Shown: one piece after another, positions 1-8,533 of the stretch
Layout of the letters: each line of letters opens with the position of its first letter
Position numbering within the stretch: the first letter of the stretch is position 1
Source of the DNA: Bacillus pumilus
GTDB lineage: Bacteria; Bacillota; Bacilli; Bacillales; Bacillaceae
Direction of reading: 5' to 3'
Assembly (NCBI RefSeq): GCF_009937765.1
Contig: NZ_CP047089.1
Coordinates: 452,272-516,271, forward strand
Length of the DNA stretch: 64,000 bases
The notes under the pieces: generated by a model
Seen by the model: the letters and a program-made list of their open reading frames with translations, nothing else
The model's database searches: none
Told to the model about the DNA's origin: nothing
Program-made: the position numbers and the translations under genes

Positions 1-755
1 ATATTGTCATATGACGGAATAGACGTTAACGATTTTGATTTATCAAAAATGGCTTTTAATACTTCCATTTGACGCTGTCCACGTAATAAATCGCTATCTG
101 CTTTTCGTGTTCTCACATACGCGAGAGCTTGATCACCGTCTAGCGTATGAGTTCCTGTTTGAAGCTGTACCTTACCTTTTGTATCTTTTAGAACCTGTTT
201 GACGACATAATCATCCTTCACGTTAATAGAAACCCCGTTTAGTTCATTAACGATCTCTTTAAATGCTTTGAAATTACTTTGGATCACAAAATCAACTGGA
301 ATATCTAGTAAATTTTCTACTGTACTTAAGGTTAAATCTGCACCGCCAAATGCGTGTGCATGTGTAATTTTGTCATAGCCATGCCCTGGAATATTCACGT
401 ATGAGTCCCTTGGAATGCTTAATAATTTTACGGTCTTATTTGTACGATTGACGGTTGCTAAGACCATCGCATCGCTTCGTGCTTGTTTCACTGTTTCACC
501 CGGTCTGCTGTCAATACCAAGCAATAAGACAGAAAAGCTGTCTTTCCCAGGATCGAATGCTTCAATCCGTTTGACAGATTGAGCGCCGCGATCTAAAGAT
601 ACTTGTGCTTTTTTTGCAGCGCTAGTCACTTTGTAGTAGGCATAGCCTGTGACAGAAGCGGTTGTCAGTAAAAGAATACCGACTATAAATAGAGTGACTT
701 TCACCCACGGTTTTAAACGCTTTTTTCCTTGGCGTTTGCTTCTTGATTGATCCAT
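1..755 (-). CDS. tagT: LytR-CpsA-Psr wall polymer ligase, probably TagT/YwtF (3' part cut off by window edge)
   Basis: The reverse strand encodes a protein that begins MDQSRSKRQGKK, has a positively charged N-terminus, one membrane segment at about residues 18-38, and then an extracellular LCP domain; the reading frame is still open at base 1. Typical LCP motifs are visible: LLGIDSRPGE, the RSDAM stretch, LSIPRDSYV, and a later LRGQRQ arginine motif. LCP enzymes move undecaprenyl-linked anionic polymers such as wall teichoic acid onto peptidoglycan outside the membrane. The start ATG at 755 is preceded by GAGGG at a good distance. B. subtilis has several LCP paralogues; the neighbouring ywtG-like gene favours YwtF (TagT), so the family call is firm and the paralogue is inferred. 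Confidence 0.85.
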   Translation of the reverse strand, partial: MDQSRSKRQGKKRLKPWVKVTLFIVGILLLTTASVTGYAYYKVTSAAKKAQVSLDRGAQSVKRIEAFDPGKDSFSVLLLGIDSRPGETVKQARSDAMVLATVNRTNKTVKLLSIPRDSYVNIPGHGYDKITHAHAFGGADLTLSTVENLLDIPVDFVIQSNFKAFKEIVNELNGVSINVKDDYVVKQVLKDTKGKVQLQTGTHTLDGDQALAYVRTRKADSDLLRGQRQMEVLKAIFDKSKSLTSIPSYDN

Positions 756-1025
756 ATATTTAAACCCTCGCTATGATTTTTATAGTAAAGATGTCCTTCT
801 TTTTGCTTACAAACTAAAACAAATATACCTTAAAACGGGATATAGTGCGACATTTTTTTCACTAACGCTTAATTGACGTATCCTTATCGTAAAAAGTTTC
901 AATAATACGCAAATGAAATATATTTGTCATAAAACATCGAAATGTTTGAAGTGACAGAAAGTGAGGAAAATGATTTTTCATAGAGAAACATCCAGTACAT
1001 ACAGAACAAAAGAGGGGTTATGAAC

Positions 1026-2390
1026 ATGAAAAATCGGAATGGGTGGCTTTATTTCTTCGGCGCACTAGGTGGCGCCTTATATGGCTATGATACAGGTGTC
1101 ATTTCTGGCGCCATCTTATTTATGAAAGAGGATTTAGGGTTAAACGCATTTACAGAGGGACTTGTCGTCAGCTCGATTTTAATCGGTGCGATGCTCGGTT
1201 CCTCTTTATCTGGAAAGCTGACAGATCAATTTGGGCGAAAAAAAGCCATCATCGCCGCCGCGATTTTGTTTATTATCGGCGGATTTGGTACAGCCCTTGC
1301 CCCGAATACCGAAGTGATGGTCTTATTCCGAATTGTGCTAGGGCTTGCTGTCGGGTGCTCGACAACGATTGTTCCATTATATTTATCTGAACTCGCTCCA
1401 AAGGAATCGCGAGGAGCACTGTCCTCATTAAACCAACTCATGATCACATTTGGTATTCTACTCGCCTATATTGTGAATTACGCTTTAGCGGATGCAGAGG
1501 CATGGCGCCTGATGCTTGGAATTGCGGTTGTTCCTTCTGTGCTTTTATTATGTGGGATTATGTTTATGCCGGAAAGTCCCCGCTGGCTGTTTGTCCATGG
1601 ACAGGCAGACCGTGCAAAAGAAATATTATCTAAACTGAGAAAGAGTAAGCAAGAAGTGGAAGAAGAAATTTCAGACATACAACAGGCAGAAAGTGAAGAA
1701 AAAGGCGGTTTTAAGGAATTATTTGAGCCATGGGTGCGCCCAGCATTAATCGCTGGTGTCGGTCTTGCCTTTTTGCAACAGTTTATCGGTACCAATACGA
1801 TTATTTACTATGCACCAAAAACATTCACAAGCGTTGGTTTTGGCAATTCAGCGGCCATTTTAGGAACCGTCGGAATTGGGGCAGTGAATGTCGTCATGAC
1901 GTTTGTGGCGATTAAAATTATTGACCGTGTAGGGCGTAAAGCGCTGCTCTTATTTGGGAATGCTGGCATGGTCCTAAGTTTAATTGTCCTGTCAGTGGTC
2001 AATCGATTTTTCGAAGGGTCAACAGCGGCAGGATGGACAACTATTATTTGTTTAGGTCTCTTTATTGTCATCTTTGCTGTCAGCTGGGGTCCTGTTGTTT
2101 GGGTCATGCTTCCTGAGCTGTTCCCAGTACATGTCCGAGGTATCGGTACAGGTGTCTCTACCTTCCTCCTTCATACAGGAAATTTAATCATTTCGCTTAC
2201 ATTTCCAACTTTACTAAGCGCGATGGGTATCAGTAATCTTTTCCTCATTTATGCGGTCATCGGCGTAGGCGCCTTCTTATTTGTGAAATATATGGTGACT
2301 GAAACGAAAGGGAAAAGTCTTGAAGAAATTGAAGACGATTTAAAAAAGAGGAATCGTGCCGTCACAGGTGACGAAGGAAAAACGGTGTGA
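1026..2390 (+). CDS. ywtG: MFS sugar/proton symporter, YwtG-like
   Basis: A 12-helix sugar porter of the major facilitator family (about 454 residues) that imports a hexose-type sugar with protons. Signatures include GYDTGVISGA in helix 1, repeated loop motifs of the GRKKA and GRKAL kind, PESPRWL after helix 6, and a cytoplasmic C-terminal TETKGKSLEEIE motif. Two in-frame ATGs occur at 1020 and 1026. The GAGGGG ribosome site ends at 1017, so only the second has normal spacing (8 bases), and it is chosen here. The gene diverges from the LCP gene, matching the ywtF-ywtG neighbourhood of B. subtilis. The substrate cannot be read from the sequence. It ends at its own terminator. Confidence 0.88.
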   Translation: MKNRNGWLYFFGALGGALYGYDTGVISGAILFMKEDLGLNAFTEGLVVSSILIGAMLGSSLSGKLTDQFGRKKAIIAAAILFIIGGFGTALAPNTEVMVLFRIVLGLAVGCSTTIVPLYLSELAPKESRGALSSLNQLMITFGILLAYIVNYALADAEAWRLMLGIAVVPSVLLLCGIMFMPESPRWLFVHGQADRAKEILSKLRKSKQEVEEEISDIQQAESEEKGGFKELFEPWVRPALIAGVGLAFLQQFIGTNTIIYYAPKTFTSVGFGNSAAILGTVGIGAVNVVMTFVAIKIIDRVGRKALLLFGNAGMVLSLIVLSVVNRFFEGSTAAGWTTIICLGLFIVIFAVSWGPVVWVMLPELFPVHVRGIGTGVSTFLLHTGNLIISLTFPTLLSAMGISNLFLIYAVIGVGAFLFVKYMVTETKGKSLEEIEDDLKKRNRAVTGDEGKTV

Positions 2391-2396
2391 ACCACG

Positions 2397-2430
2397 ACCA
2401 GCTGCCCAGATGCAGCTGGTTTTTCTTTGT
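2397..2430 (+). terminator. Intrinsic terminator after ywtG
   Basis: A 9-bp perfect stem (ACCAGCTGC with GCAGCTGGT, 2397-2405 and 2412-2420) is followed by TTTTTCTTTGTT. It lies 7 bases after the ywtG stop codon and separates it from the glycosyltransferase gene. Confidence 0.85.
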
Positions 2431-2527
2431 TAAACAAACGTTTAATCAAGAAAGGACAATCTCTCATCTTCTGAACGTGCTCCATATGACATACATATGG
2501 AACATGCGGGCGAAAGGTGGAAATGAG

Positions 2528-3925
2528 ATGGAAGGGAAAACGAGCATTGTCATGCTGACATACAATGAACTGCATTTAACGAAAAAATGTATCGACAGCA
2601 TCAAGCAGCATACCCGAAGTGAACAATATGAACTCATCATTGTTGATAATGCATCAACCGATGGGACGAAGGAATATGTGAGAGAGCTGAACGATGTGAT
2701 CTTCATAGAAAATGAAGAAAATCGAGGCTTTGCAAAGGGCTGTAATCAAGGAGCAAAAAAAGCGACAGGAGATAGCATTCTCTTTTTAAATAACGACACG
2801 ATCGTCACGGAAAACTGGCTTTCTCCATTAAGGGAGGCGTTATTTGCATCAGAACGTATTGGGATGGTAGGGCCAGTATCCAACTATGTGAGCGGTCCTC
2901 AAATGGTCGAGTCAACGTATACAGATGTGAAGGAACTGCCAGCCTTTGCGAAGAAATATACGGCTGCGAAAACAGGTCAGAGAACTTATGTACATCGGCT
3001 TGTGGGGTTTTGTCTACTTGTAAAAAAAGAGCTCATTGAAAAGGTGGGTTTATTTGATGAGCGGTTCGTGTATGGATCATTTGAGGATGACGACCTTTGT
3101 TTGAGATCTTTGCTGAACGGATATCAGCTTCAAATCGTTCACGATTCATTTGTGCATCATCACGGTCATGCAACCTTTCGAGCGAATCAAGATACGAACA
3201 TCACTACATTGTTTGCAGAAAACAGGCTACGGTTTTTAGATAAATGGGGCATTGACCTCAATTTGATGACTCCTCATCCGTACTTTGCAGATCTACTGCC
3301 TGAAGATGCTGCTTGTGTACTGGATGCGGGATGCGGCGTAGGGGCAACAGGGCTTGAACTCATGAATCGGCAGTCTGTTGACATGTACGGCGTAGAGGCT
3401 GATCCATTAAAAGCAGCCATCGCAAAGGCTTATTACAAAGAAGTCATTGAGGCAAAAGCAGATGAGTACCCGTGGTTAGAGAAAGAGGCTTTTTTTGATG
3501 CGGTCATTTTTTCGGATGTTTTAGAGCATGTGTCAGATCCTTGGCATATGATTGAACAAGCGCACGCATCTTTAAAACCGGGTGGCGTGATCATTTGCTG
3601 CCTGCCGAACATGATGCATGCGGAGGTACTACTCCCGTTAATGACAGGGGATTTTACGTATCAAGATGTAGGAATTTTAGATCGAGGTCACTTGAGGTTC
3701 TTCACACCAAACACAATGCATGCGCTTTTCCCAGACCATTTGTTTGAACGGGTGATCGAGCAGAGGATCAATGTTCCGATAGATCAAAACGTGCAATTGT
3801 TTTTTGATGAGATAGCAAGAGTAGGAACGTCACTTGGCTTGCAAACAAAGGCGTTAACTGATCAAGTGACACTATATCAGCTTTTAATTGTCGTGCGTAA
3901 AAAAGGCGGGTCCCCTTCGGGATAA
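2528..3925 (+). CDS. Bifunctional family 2 glycosyltransferase / SAM methyltransferase
   Basis: About 465 residues with two enzymatic modules. Residues 3-240 are a GT2 fold: SIVMLTYNE at the start, VDNASTDGTKEY for nucleotide binding, FLNNDT as the DxD-like site, and GSFEDDDLCLR as the acceptor/base region. Residues about 260-400 are a class I methyltransferase with the SAM loop VLDAGCGVGATG, the DVLEHVSDP motif and LKPGGVIICC. Such fusions act in cell surface glycan or glycoprotein assembly. The reading frame is open back to 2387, but AAAGGTGG at 2513-2520 points to the ATG at 2528. It stands alone between two terminators, next to gerB. I do not recall an equivalent at this place in B. subtilis 168, so it may be accessory. 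Acceptor and sugar are unknown. Confidence 0.82.
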   Translation: MEGKTSIVMLTYNELHLTKKCIDSIKQHTRSEQYELIIVDNASTDGTKEYVRELNDVIFIENEENRGFAKGCNQGAKKATGDSILFLNNDTIVTENWLSPLREALFASERIGMVGPVSNYVSGPQMVESTYTDVKELPAFAKKYTAAKTGQRTYVHRLVGFCLLVKKELIEKVGLFDERFVYGSFEDDDLCLRSLLNGYQLQIVHDSFVHHHGHATFRANQDTNITTLFAENRLRFLDKWGIDLNLMTPHPYFADLLPEDAACVLDAGCGVGATGLELMNRQSVDMYGVEADPLKAAIAKAYYKEVIEAKADEYPWLEKEAFFDAVIFSDVLEHVSDPWHMIEQAHASLKPGGVIICCLPNMMHAEVLLPLMTGDFTYQDVGILDRGHLRFFTPNTMHALFPDHLFERVIEQRINVPIDQNVQLFFDEIARVGTSLGLQTKALTDQVTLYQLLIVVRKKGGSPSG

Positions 3926-3934
3926 CCGCCTTTT
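3901..3934. terminator. Bidirectional terminator between the GT2 gene and gerBC
   Basis: The 9-bp stem AAAAGGCGG (3901-3909) pairs with CCGCCTTTT (3926-3934), with A-rich and T-rich flanks on the two sides. It serves two convergent genes. Its left arm is inside the last codons of the glycosyltransferase gene. Confidence 0.75.
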
Positions 3935-3937
3935 GCA

Positions 3938-5083
3938 TTACCATTTGAAGCTTTTCGTTGAGCCCTCTGCCCCAAAGTTTAAAATGCTGACTTTGACATC
4001 ATATTCGATTTCCGCTTCTTGAAAGAGCGCATCCCATTCGTCTCGATGCTTTTCCCAATAGTCAGGGTATTTAATACGAAATTGCCGGCTTAAAAAGATA
4101 GGATCAACGCCCACCTCTTTTTGCACATGATGAACCGCTTTTTGAATCCTTTGTTTGATTTTATTTGCAAAAAGACGCTCAAATCTTTGGATGTACTGCT
4201 CATCGTATGAGTTTTCTTCAGGATACTGATCTTCAGAAAGCTTTCCATTTGTGTTGACAATAATCTTAAAGGAAATATGCCCATCTTTCAGATAAGGTTC
4301 AATCTTAGTTTTGGCTTTCTTAATTTCATATGTGATCGGAAAGCCTTTGTAAGTAGCTGGTACAACGCCGCCTGAGATTCGGTCCATCACCCAGTTTAAA
4401 GATTGGACATCCTTTGCAGGGATGAATCCGATCAGCTTTCGGTTTTTACCGTGAATGATTCCTGCCCCATCATAGATAAGCTCGCCGTCTATCGCGTCTA
4501 CACTTTGGACAAGGAAGCTCACGCCCATCTGGAAGTAATCAGATGCCCGGCCAATACGTGTTGGCAGTAAGATCTTTCCGTTAAAGTTTCGGTTTTTGGA
4601 TGTTTCAAAGATATGTTCAACTGGAACCTTTTGCTGTGATTTCAATTTTTGATTGATTACTTTTGATGCATCACCACGTGACACGAGGAGATAGCTGCTT
4701 CGCCGAACTTCATCATCTCGAATAAAATGATTGAGCGTTCCTTGAATATCGTGATGTTCTGCTTGATCTTTGCCGAACAGAAAGATTTTTAGATGATCAC
4801 TATAGATTGGCGGGTCCTTTAAGGCGACATTACTGACAGCCTCCAGCACGTTTTTCCCCTTCGAGACGACGTTTACATAGCCAGGAGAATCGGCCTCTTG
4901 TGTTCCGCCCATCTTCGGCACCAGGTTTTGGTAAGTGAGCTTAACTCCTTTCTGTTCCTCCTCATCTATTCCAACGCCGCGCACAAATGATAATTTTTCA
5001 ATATCTTTTAAGTCCCAGCATCCTGCTGATAGAAGGAAGAGACAGCAGGACAAAAAAATGAACAATACACGTCTTCCTCTCAT
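3938..5083 (-). CDS. gerBC: Spore germination receptor C subunit, lipoprotein GerBC
   Basis: A Ger(x)C family lipoprotein of 381 residues, the third subunit of a GerA-type nutrient germinant receptor in the spore inner membrane. The N-terminus MRGRR plus a hydrophobic run ends in the lipobox LLSAGC (Cys22), followed by WDLKDIEKLSFVRGVGIDE, typical of the family. An ATG further upstream (5101) is in frame. The ATG at 5083 is preferred because GGGGAGGT lies 8 bases before it, because it leaves a normal lipoprotein signal, and because it overlaps the gerBB stop as ATGA. Last gene of the gerBA-gerBB-gerBC operon. In B. subtilis the GerB receptor responds to the asparagine-glucose-fructose-KCl mixture; ligand specificity here is not shown by sequence. 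Confidence 0.92.
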   Translation of the reverse strand: MRGRRVLFIFLSCCLFLLSAGCWDLKDIEKLSFVRGVGIDEEEQKGVKLTYQNLVPKMGGTQEADSPGYVNVVSKGKNVLEAVSNVALKDPPIYSDHLKIFLFGKDQAEHHDIQGTLNHFIRDDEVRRSSYLLVSRGDASKVINQKLKSQQKVPVEHIFETSKNRNFNGKILLPTRIGRASDYFQMGVSFLVQSVDAIDGELIYDGAGIIHGKNRKLIGFIPAKDVQSLNWVMDRISGGVVPATYKGFPITYEIKKAKTKIEPYLKDGHISFKIIVNTNGKLSEDQYPEENSYDEQYIQRFERLFANKIKQRIQKAVHHVQKEVGVDPIFLSRQFRIKYPDYWEKHRDEWDALFQEAEIEYDVKVSILNFGAEGSTKSFKW

Positions 5084-6180
5084 GCAGATCGACCTCCCCA
5101 TTTTTTGCGTATCATCAGCAGAATGGCTGTAATAAAAGGAACGGCTAAAACGACGAACAATGCATAGCCGAGTAAAGTAGAGTAGTAAAAGACTTCATTG
5201 ATATTTCTCGGAAATAAAGAGAGGGCAGAGGTAATCAAAAACAGCAGCCATAGCAGTCTCGTTACATTGGTCGTCTTAAAGACTGTATGGCAACCTTTAA
5301 TGGCAAATTGGAAAAAGCCTAGCATGCAAATAAACTGTTGGCACGTCCAAATCGTCAGCAAAAATATATCAAATCGTTCAATGAAGACCCCTTCAAGTTC
5401 TAGTGCTTGAATGAGGGATACAGTCGGCCAGGTGAGGGATTTCGTTTCACCTACTGTCATGGAACCAATCACAACAAAGAGCGTGAGGGAATAGATAAGA
5501 GAAGTAATCCCAACCCCGATCGCAGCTGCCCATTTCGCTTTTGACCATTTGTCTTTATAAATAAGTGGTACAACAAACAAAATGACCTCAAAGCCAGTAA
5601 ATTGAATAAAGGTTTGAGAGAACAACTTGCTAAAATCCCGAAACCCGTGCGCCATCACAGGACGCAAATAATCAAAATCGAATATTTTCAAACTAAACAG
5701 CATGAGCCCAATATAAATAATCATCGTCATCGGATATATGTATGTCACCATTTTGACTATTGGAAAAATACCACTTTTCAAATGATAGATCGCCACGAGA
5801 AGAAAAATCATCACAATCACTGCCATGGGAGTCGATTCCAGCAGGAAAAATTGGACGACTTCTCCGAGAACACGCGCTTCGAAGCCGACGATGCCTAGTA
5901 AATAGACAATCAGTATTAAATTGAAGAACGTGCCAAAGATGGCACCGGCTCCTTTTCTATTTGACTCAAAAATGGTATCCGGCGCATTTTTTTCAGCAAT
6001 CCATCCCAACAAAAAAGCAACGAAAGCGAAGATGACTCCCTGTATTAATACAATGATCCAGCCATCAGGGAATCCTGAATTGGCAGAACTGCGTGGAATG
6101 GTTAAAATTCCAGCGCCTATCATTGTAGAGCTGCACAGAATGGTGACTTGTAACAATGATAGCTTCTCAGCTCTGTACAT
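5080..6180 (-). CDS. gerBB: Spore germination receptor B subunit GerBB
   Basis: A 366-residue integral membrane protein of the GerAB family, related to APC amino acid transporters, with about ten hydrophobic segments across its length. The N-terminus LLQVTILCSSTMIGAGILTIPR carries the family's helix-1 break (GAGILTIPR). The B subunit is thought to bind the nutrient germinant in the spore inner membrane. It starts 3 bases after the gerBA stop and its own stop overlaps the gerBC start, so the three genes are translationally coupled. Length and motif agree with intact B. subtilis GerBB; nothing suggests decay. Confidence 0.93.
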   Translation of the reverse strand: MYRAEKLSLLQVTILCSSTMIGAGILTIPRSSANSGFPDGWIIVLIQGVIFAFVAFLLGWIAEKNAPDTIFESNRKGAGAIFGTFFNLILIVYLLGIVGFEARVLGEVVQFFLLESTPMAVIVMIFLLVAIYHLKSGIFPIVKMVTYIYPMTMIIYIGLMLFSLKIFDFDYLRPVMAHGFRDFSKLFSQTFIQFTGFEVILFVVPLIYKDKWSKAKWAAAIGVGITSLIYSLTLFVVIGSMTVGETKSLTWPTVSLIQALELEGVFIERFDIFLLTIWTCQQFICMLGFFQFAIKGCHTVFKTTNVTRLLWLLFLITSALSLFPRNINEVFYYSTLLGYALFVVLAVPFITAILLMIRKKWGGRSA

Positions 6181-6183
6181 CGG

Positions 6184-7650
6184 TTAATCTCCTTGTCTTT
6201 TGAGATTTTTTATTTTTGCTGTTTTCGGTCTCGATTTAAATAACCCAATTGGAAGACGTACATACGTATCCTTTAAATCTGAAAACGGTGAAGACAAAAC
6301 AGGCGTGAAATAGTCAAAACCAAAGGTCTTTAATTGCATCAAGTGACAAAGCACAAATAAATAACACATGATTAAGCCATATAACCCAAACATCGCTGAA
6401 CTGAAAATGGCCATAAATCGCAAGATACGCAGCGGGAAACTAAAGTCATAGGATGGTGCCGTAAAGTCAGCGAGTGCCGTTAGCGACACAATAATCACCA
6501 TTAAGGCACTGACGATATTGGCTTGGACAGCCGCTTGACCAATGATGACCCCGCCAATGAGCCCAATTGTCTGCCCGATGGCTCTAGGCAGCCGAAGTCC
6601 AGCTTCCCGCAGCAGCTCTATCGTAAAAGACATGAGAATCGCCTCAACAACAGGAGGGAACGGAACATTCTGACGGCTGCCTGCGATGGTGAGTGCCATC
6701 CGTGTTGGTAATAAGCCTGGGTGATAAGAGACAAGTGCAATGTAAAGCCCGGGTAAAAAAATCGTGAGCAAAACAGCGATATAACGGAGTAAACGTAAAA
6801 GAGTCGCACTAGTCCATCTCTGATAATAATCTTCAGGTGATTGCATCAAGGCTGTAAAGGTCATTGGTAAAATGAGTGCAAAGGGAGTGCCATCGAGTAA
6901 AATCGATACTTTCCCTTCAAGCACAGATGCAATCACCCGGTCTGGACGTTCTGTATTTTGAATCTGCGGAAAAATGGAGATGTGGCTGTCCTCAATCAGT
7001 TGTTCAATATAGCCGGTTTCAGGGATGTCATCCATTTTAATTTCGGACATCCGTGATAAAACATCTTCTACTAATTTGGGATCAACAATATCACGAACGT
7101 ATACAAGGGCTGCGGCCTTCTTATTGCGAGTACCTACATTCACCTTTTGAATGACAAGGTTTGGGTCGTTTGCCCGCTCACGAATTAAAGCCGTGTTTTT
7201 TTCAAGGTTTTCAATAAAACCGATCCGAGGCCCTCTTACAAGGACTTCCGATTGCGGCTCTTCTACTTCTCTAAATTGAAAAAGGTTCGTTTGGAGCGCA
7301 AGTGCTTGTGCTGCACCATCTACAAATAAAATAGCCCTGCCGCTATATAACTGCTCGATGGCAAGGTTCATATCCTCCAGCACGTCATTTTGGATGCCAA
7401 AGAACGTTTTAGACAGAGCCGGAAGCGTATTAGGATCAACCTCCGTAATATCCAATTCCTTTTGCATGGGTGAAATGATTTGTTTGGAAAGCATCTCAAA
7501 CTCTGTGAGTCCTTCAACGTACATGAGACATGCAGAGATAGCTGAAGGACCAAATGAAAATGAGTGGAACACGATATCATCACTTTTCCCGGCAAAGCTC
7601 TTGACGCGCTTGATGACGGACGCTATATCTTGTTCAATACGACTTTTCAT
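6184..7650 (-). CDS. gerBA: Spore germination receptor A subunit GerBA
   Basis: A 488-residue GerA family protein: a large N-terminal cytoplasmic domain (about 1-280), then a membrane part from about 285 to 460 with four to five helices, and a short basic C-terminus. Family hallmarks are LFVDGAAQAL, TGYIEQLIEDS, the ALI-rich LLDGTPFALILP stretch and RIGQTIGLIGG-like AIGQTIGLIGG. First gene of the operon; the ATG at 7650 follows GAGGTATT. A plausible forespore (sigma G) promoter lies about 40 bases upstream, as expected for germinant receptors. Complete and in the usual A-B-C order. Confidence 0.94.
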   Translation of the reverse strand: MKSRIEQDIASVIKRVKSFAGKSDDIVFHSFSFGPSAISACLMYVEGLTEFEMLSKQIISPMQKELDITEVDPNTLPALSKTFFGIQNDVLEDMNLAIEQLYSGRAILFVDGAAQALALQTNLFQFREVEEPQSEVLVRGPRIGFIENLEKNTALIRERANDPNLVIQKVNVGTRNKKAAALVYVRDIVDPKLVEDVLSRMSEIKMDDIPETGYIEQLIEDSHISIFPQIQNTERPDRVIASVLEGKVSILLDGTPFALILPMTFTALMQSPEDYYQRWTSATLLRLLRYIAVLLTIFLPGLYIALVSYHPGLLPTRMALTIAGSRQNVPFPPVVEAILMSFTIELLREAGLRLPRAIGQTIGLIGGVIIGQAAVQANIVSALMVIIVSLTALADFTAPSYDFSFPLRILRFMAIFSSAMFGLYGLIMCYLFVLCHLMQLKTFGFDYFTPVLSSPFSDLKDTYVRLPIGLFKSRPKTAKIKNLKRQGD

Positions 7651-7679
7651 AATACCTCACCCTCATGTCATGTTTTTTA

Positions 7680-7710
7680 TAGAGTGACTCGGATGGTGGA
7701 GAATTATGCA
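7680..7710 (-). promoter_or_regulatory. Candidate sigma G promoter of gerBA-BB-BC
   Basis: Read on the minus strand, TGCATA (7710-7705) matches the sigma G -35 TGMATA, and CACTCTA (7686-7680) matches five of seven bases of the -10 CATACTA, with an 18-base spacer. The position fits a short leader before gerBA at 7650. This is pattern matching only. Confidence 0.45.
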
Positions 7711-7715
7711 AATAG

Positions 7716-7748
7716 AAAAAAGAGAATCCCTGCAAATAGGAATTCTCT
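7716..7748 (-). terminator. Terminator after kduD
   Basis: On the minus strand AGAGAATTCC pairs with GGGATTCTCT (plus coordinates 7739-7748 and 7721-7730) and is followed by a run of T residues. It lies just after the kduD stop and directly upstream of the gerB promoter region, insulating gerB from the kdu operon. Confidence 0.75.
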
Positions 7749-7755
7749 CGTCTGT

Positions 7756-8529
7756 TTATCTCGCAAGCCAGCCGCCATCAACAGCTAAAATATGACCGTT
7801 CATATAATCGGAGGCTGGTGAGCTAAGGAAAACAGCCGCACCGGCTAGATCCTCAGGCTTTCCCCAGCGCCCGGCAGGGATTCGTTTGAGAATCTCTTCA
7901 TTTCGATTCTCATCGTCCCGAATGGCTTGCGTATTATTGGTCGCAATGTAACCAGGAGCGATCGCGTTCACTTGTATATGCTGGTTCGCCCATTCGTTTG
8001 CAAAGGCCTTCGTCAGCCCTGCGACTGCGTGTTTACTTGCTGTATAAGCGGGGACAAAGACGCCGCCTTGAAATGATAGAAGGGAGGCGATATTGACGAT
8101 TTTCCCTTGCCCATTTTTCAGCATCTGCCGCCCAACCCTTTGGGTGAGGAAAAAGAGACTATTGATATTCACATCCATGACCGTATGCCAATCTTCCTCT
8201 GAATAATGAGCGGCCTGCTCTCTTTTAATGGTGCCAGCATTATTGATTAAAATATCAATTGTATGCTTTTGTAACATGGCATCGACAGCTTGCTTTGCAC
8301 TTTGAGGATCGGAAAAGTCAACCTGAACCGCATGAAACGAGCGGCCCGCCTGTTCGACAAGCGCTTTCGTTTCCTCAAGCGGTGTATGGTGGTATGTGCC
8401 GATAATATCTGCGCCTGACCTGGCAAGCGCCACAGCAATGCCCTGCCCAATGCCCGTTCCAGGACCTGTCACAAGGGCTGTTTTGCCTTCAAGAGAAAAG
8501 AGGGACGCTACATAGGATGCTGTTGTCAT
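7756..8529 (-). CDS. kduD: 2-dehydro-3-deoxy-D-gluconate 5-dehydrogenase KduD
   Basis: A 257-residue short-chain dehydrogenase/reductase. It interconverts 2,5-diketo-3-deoxygluconate and 2-keto-3-deoxygluconate (KDG) in the cytoplasm, the step after KduI in breakdown of unsaturated uronates from pectin-like or glycosaminoglycan-like polymers. Visible motifs: TGPGTGIGQG for NAD(P) binding, NNAG, the catalytic Ser region NIASLLSFQGG, YTASK with Tyr and Lys, and PGYIATN. A GTG at 8532 and an ATG at 8529 are both possible starts; GAGG at 8540-8537 spaces better with the ATG. It follows kduI with a gap of a few bases, so the two are one operon. Close paralogues in the SDR family exist, but the kduI neighbour makes the assignment strong. 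Confidence 0.92.
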   Translation of the reverse strand: MTTASYVASLFSLEGKTALVTGPGTGIGQGIAVALARSGADIIGTYHHTPLEETKALVEQAGRSFHAVQVDFSDPQSAKQAVDAMLQKHTIDILINNAGTIKREQAAHYSEEDWHTVMDVNINSLFFLTQRVGRQMLKNGQGKIVNIASLLSFQGGVFVPAYTASKHAVAGLTKAFANEWANQHIQVNAIAPGYIATNNTQAIRDDENRNEEILKRIPAGRWGKPEDLAGAAVFLSSPASDYMNGHILAVDGGWLAR

Positions 8530-8533
8530 CACA

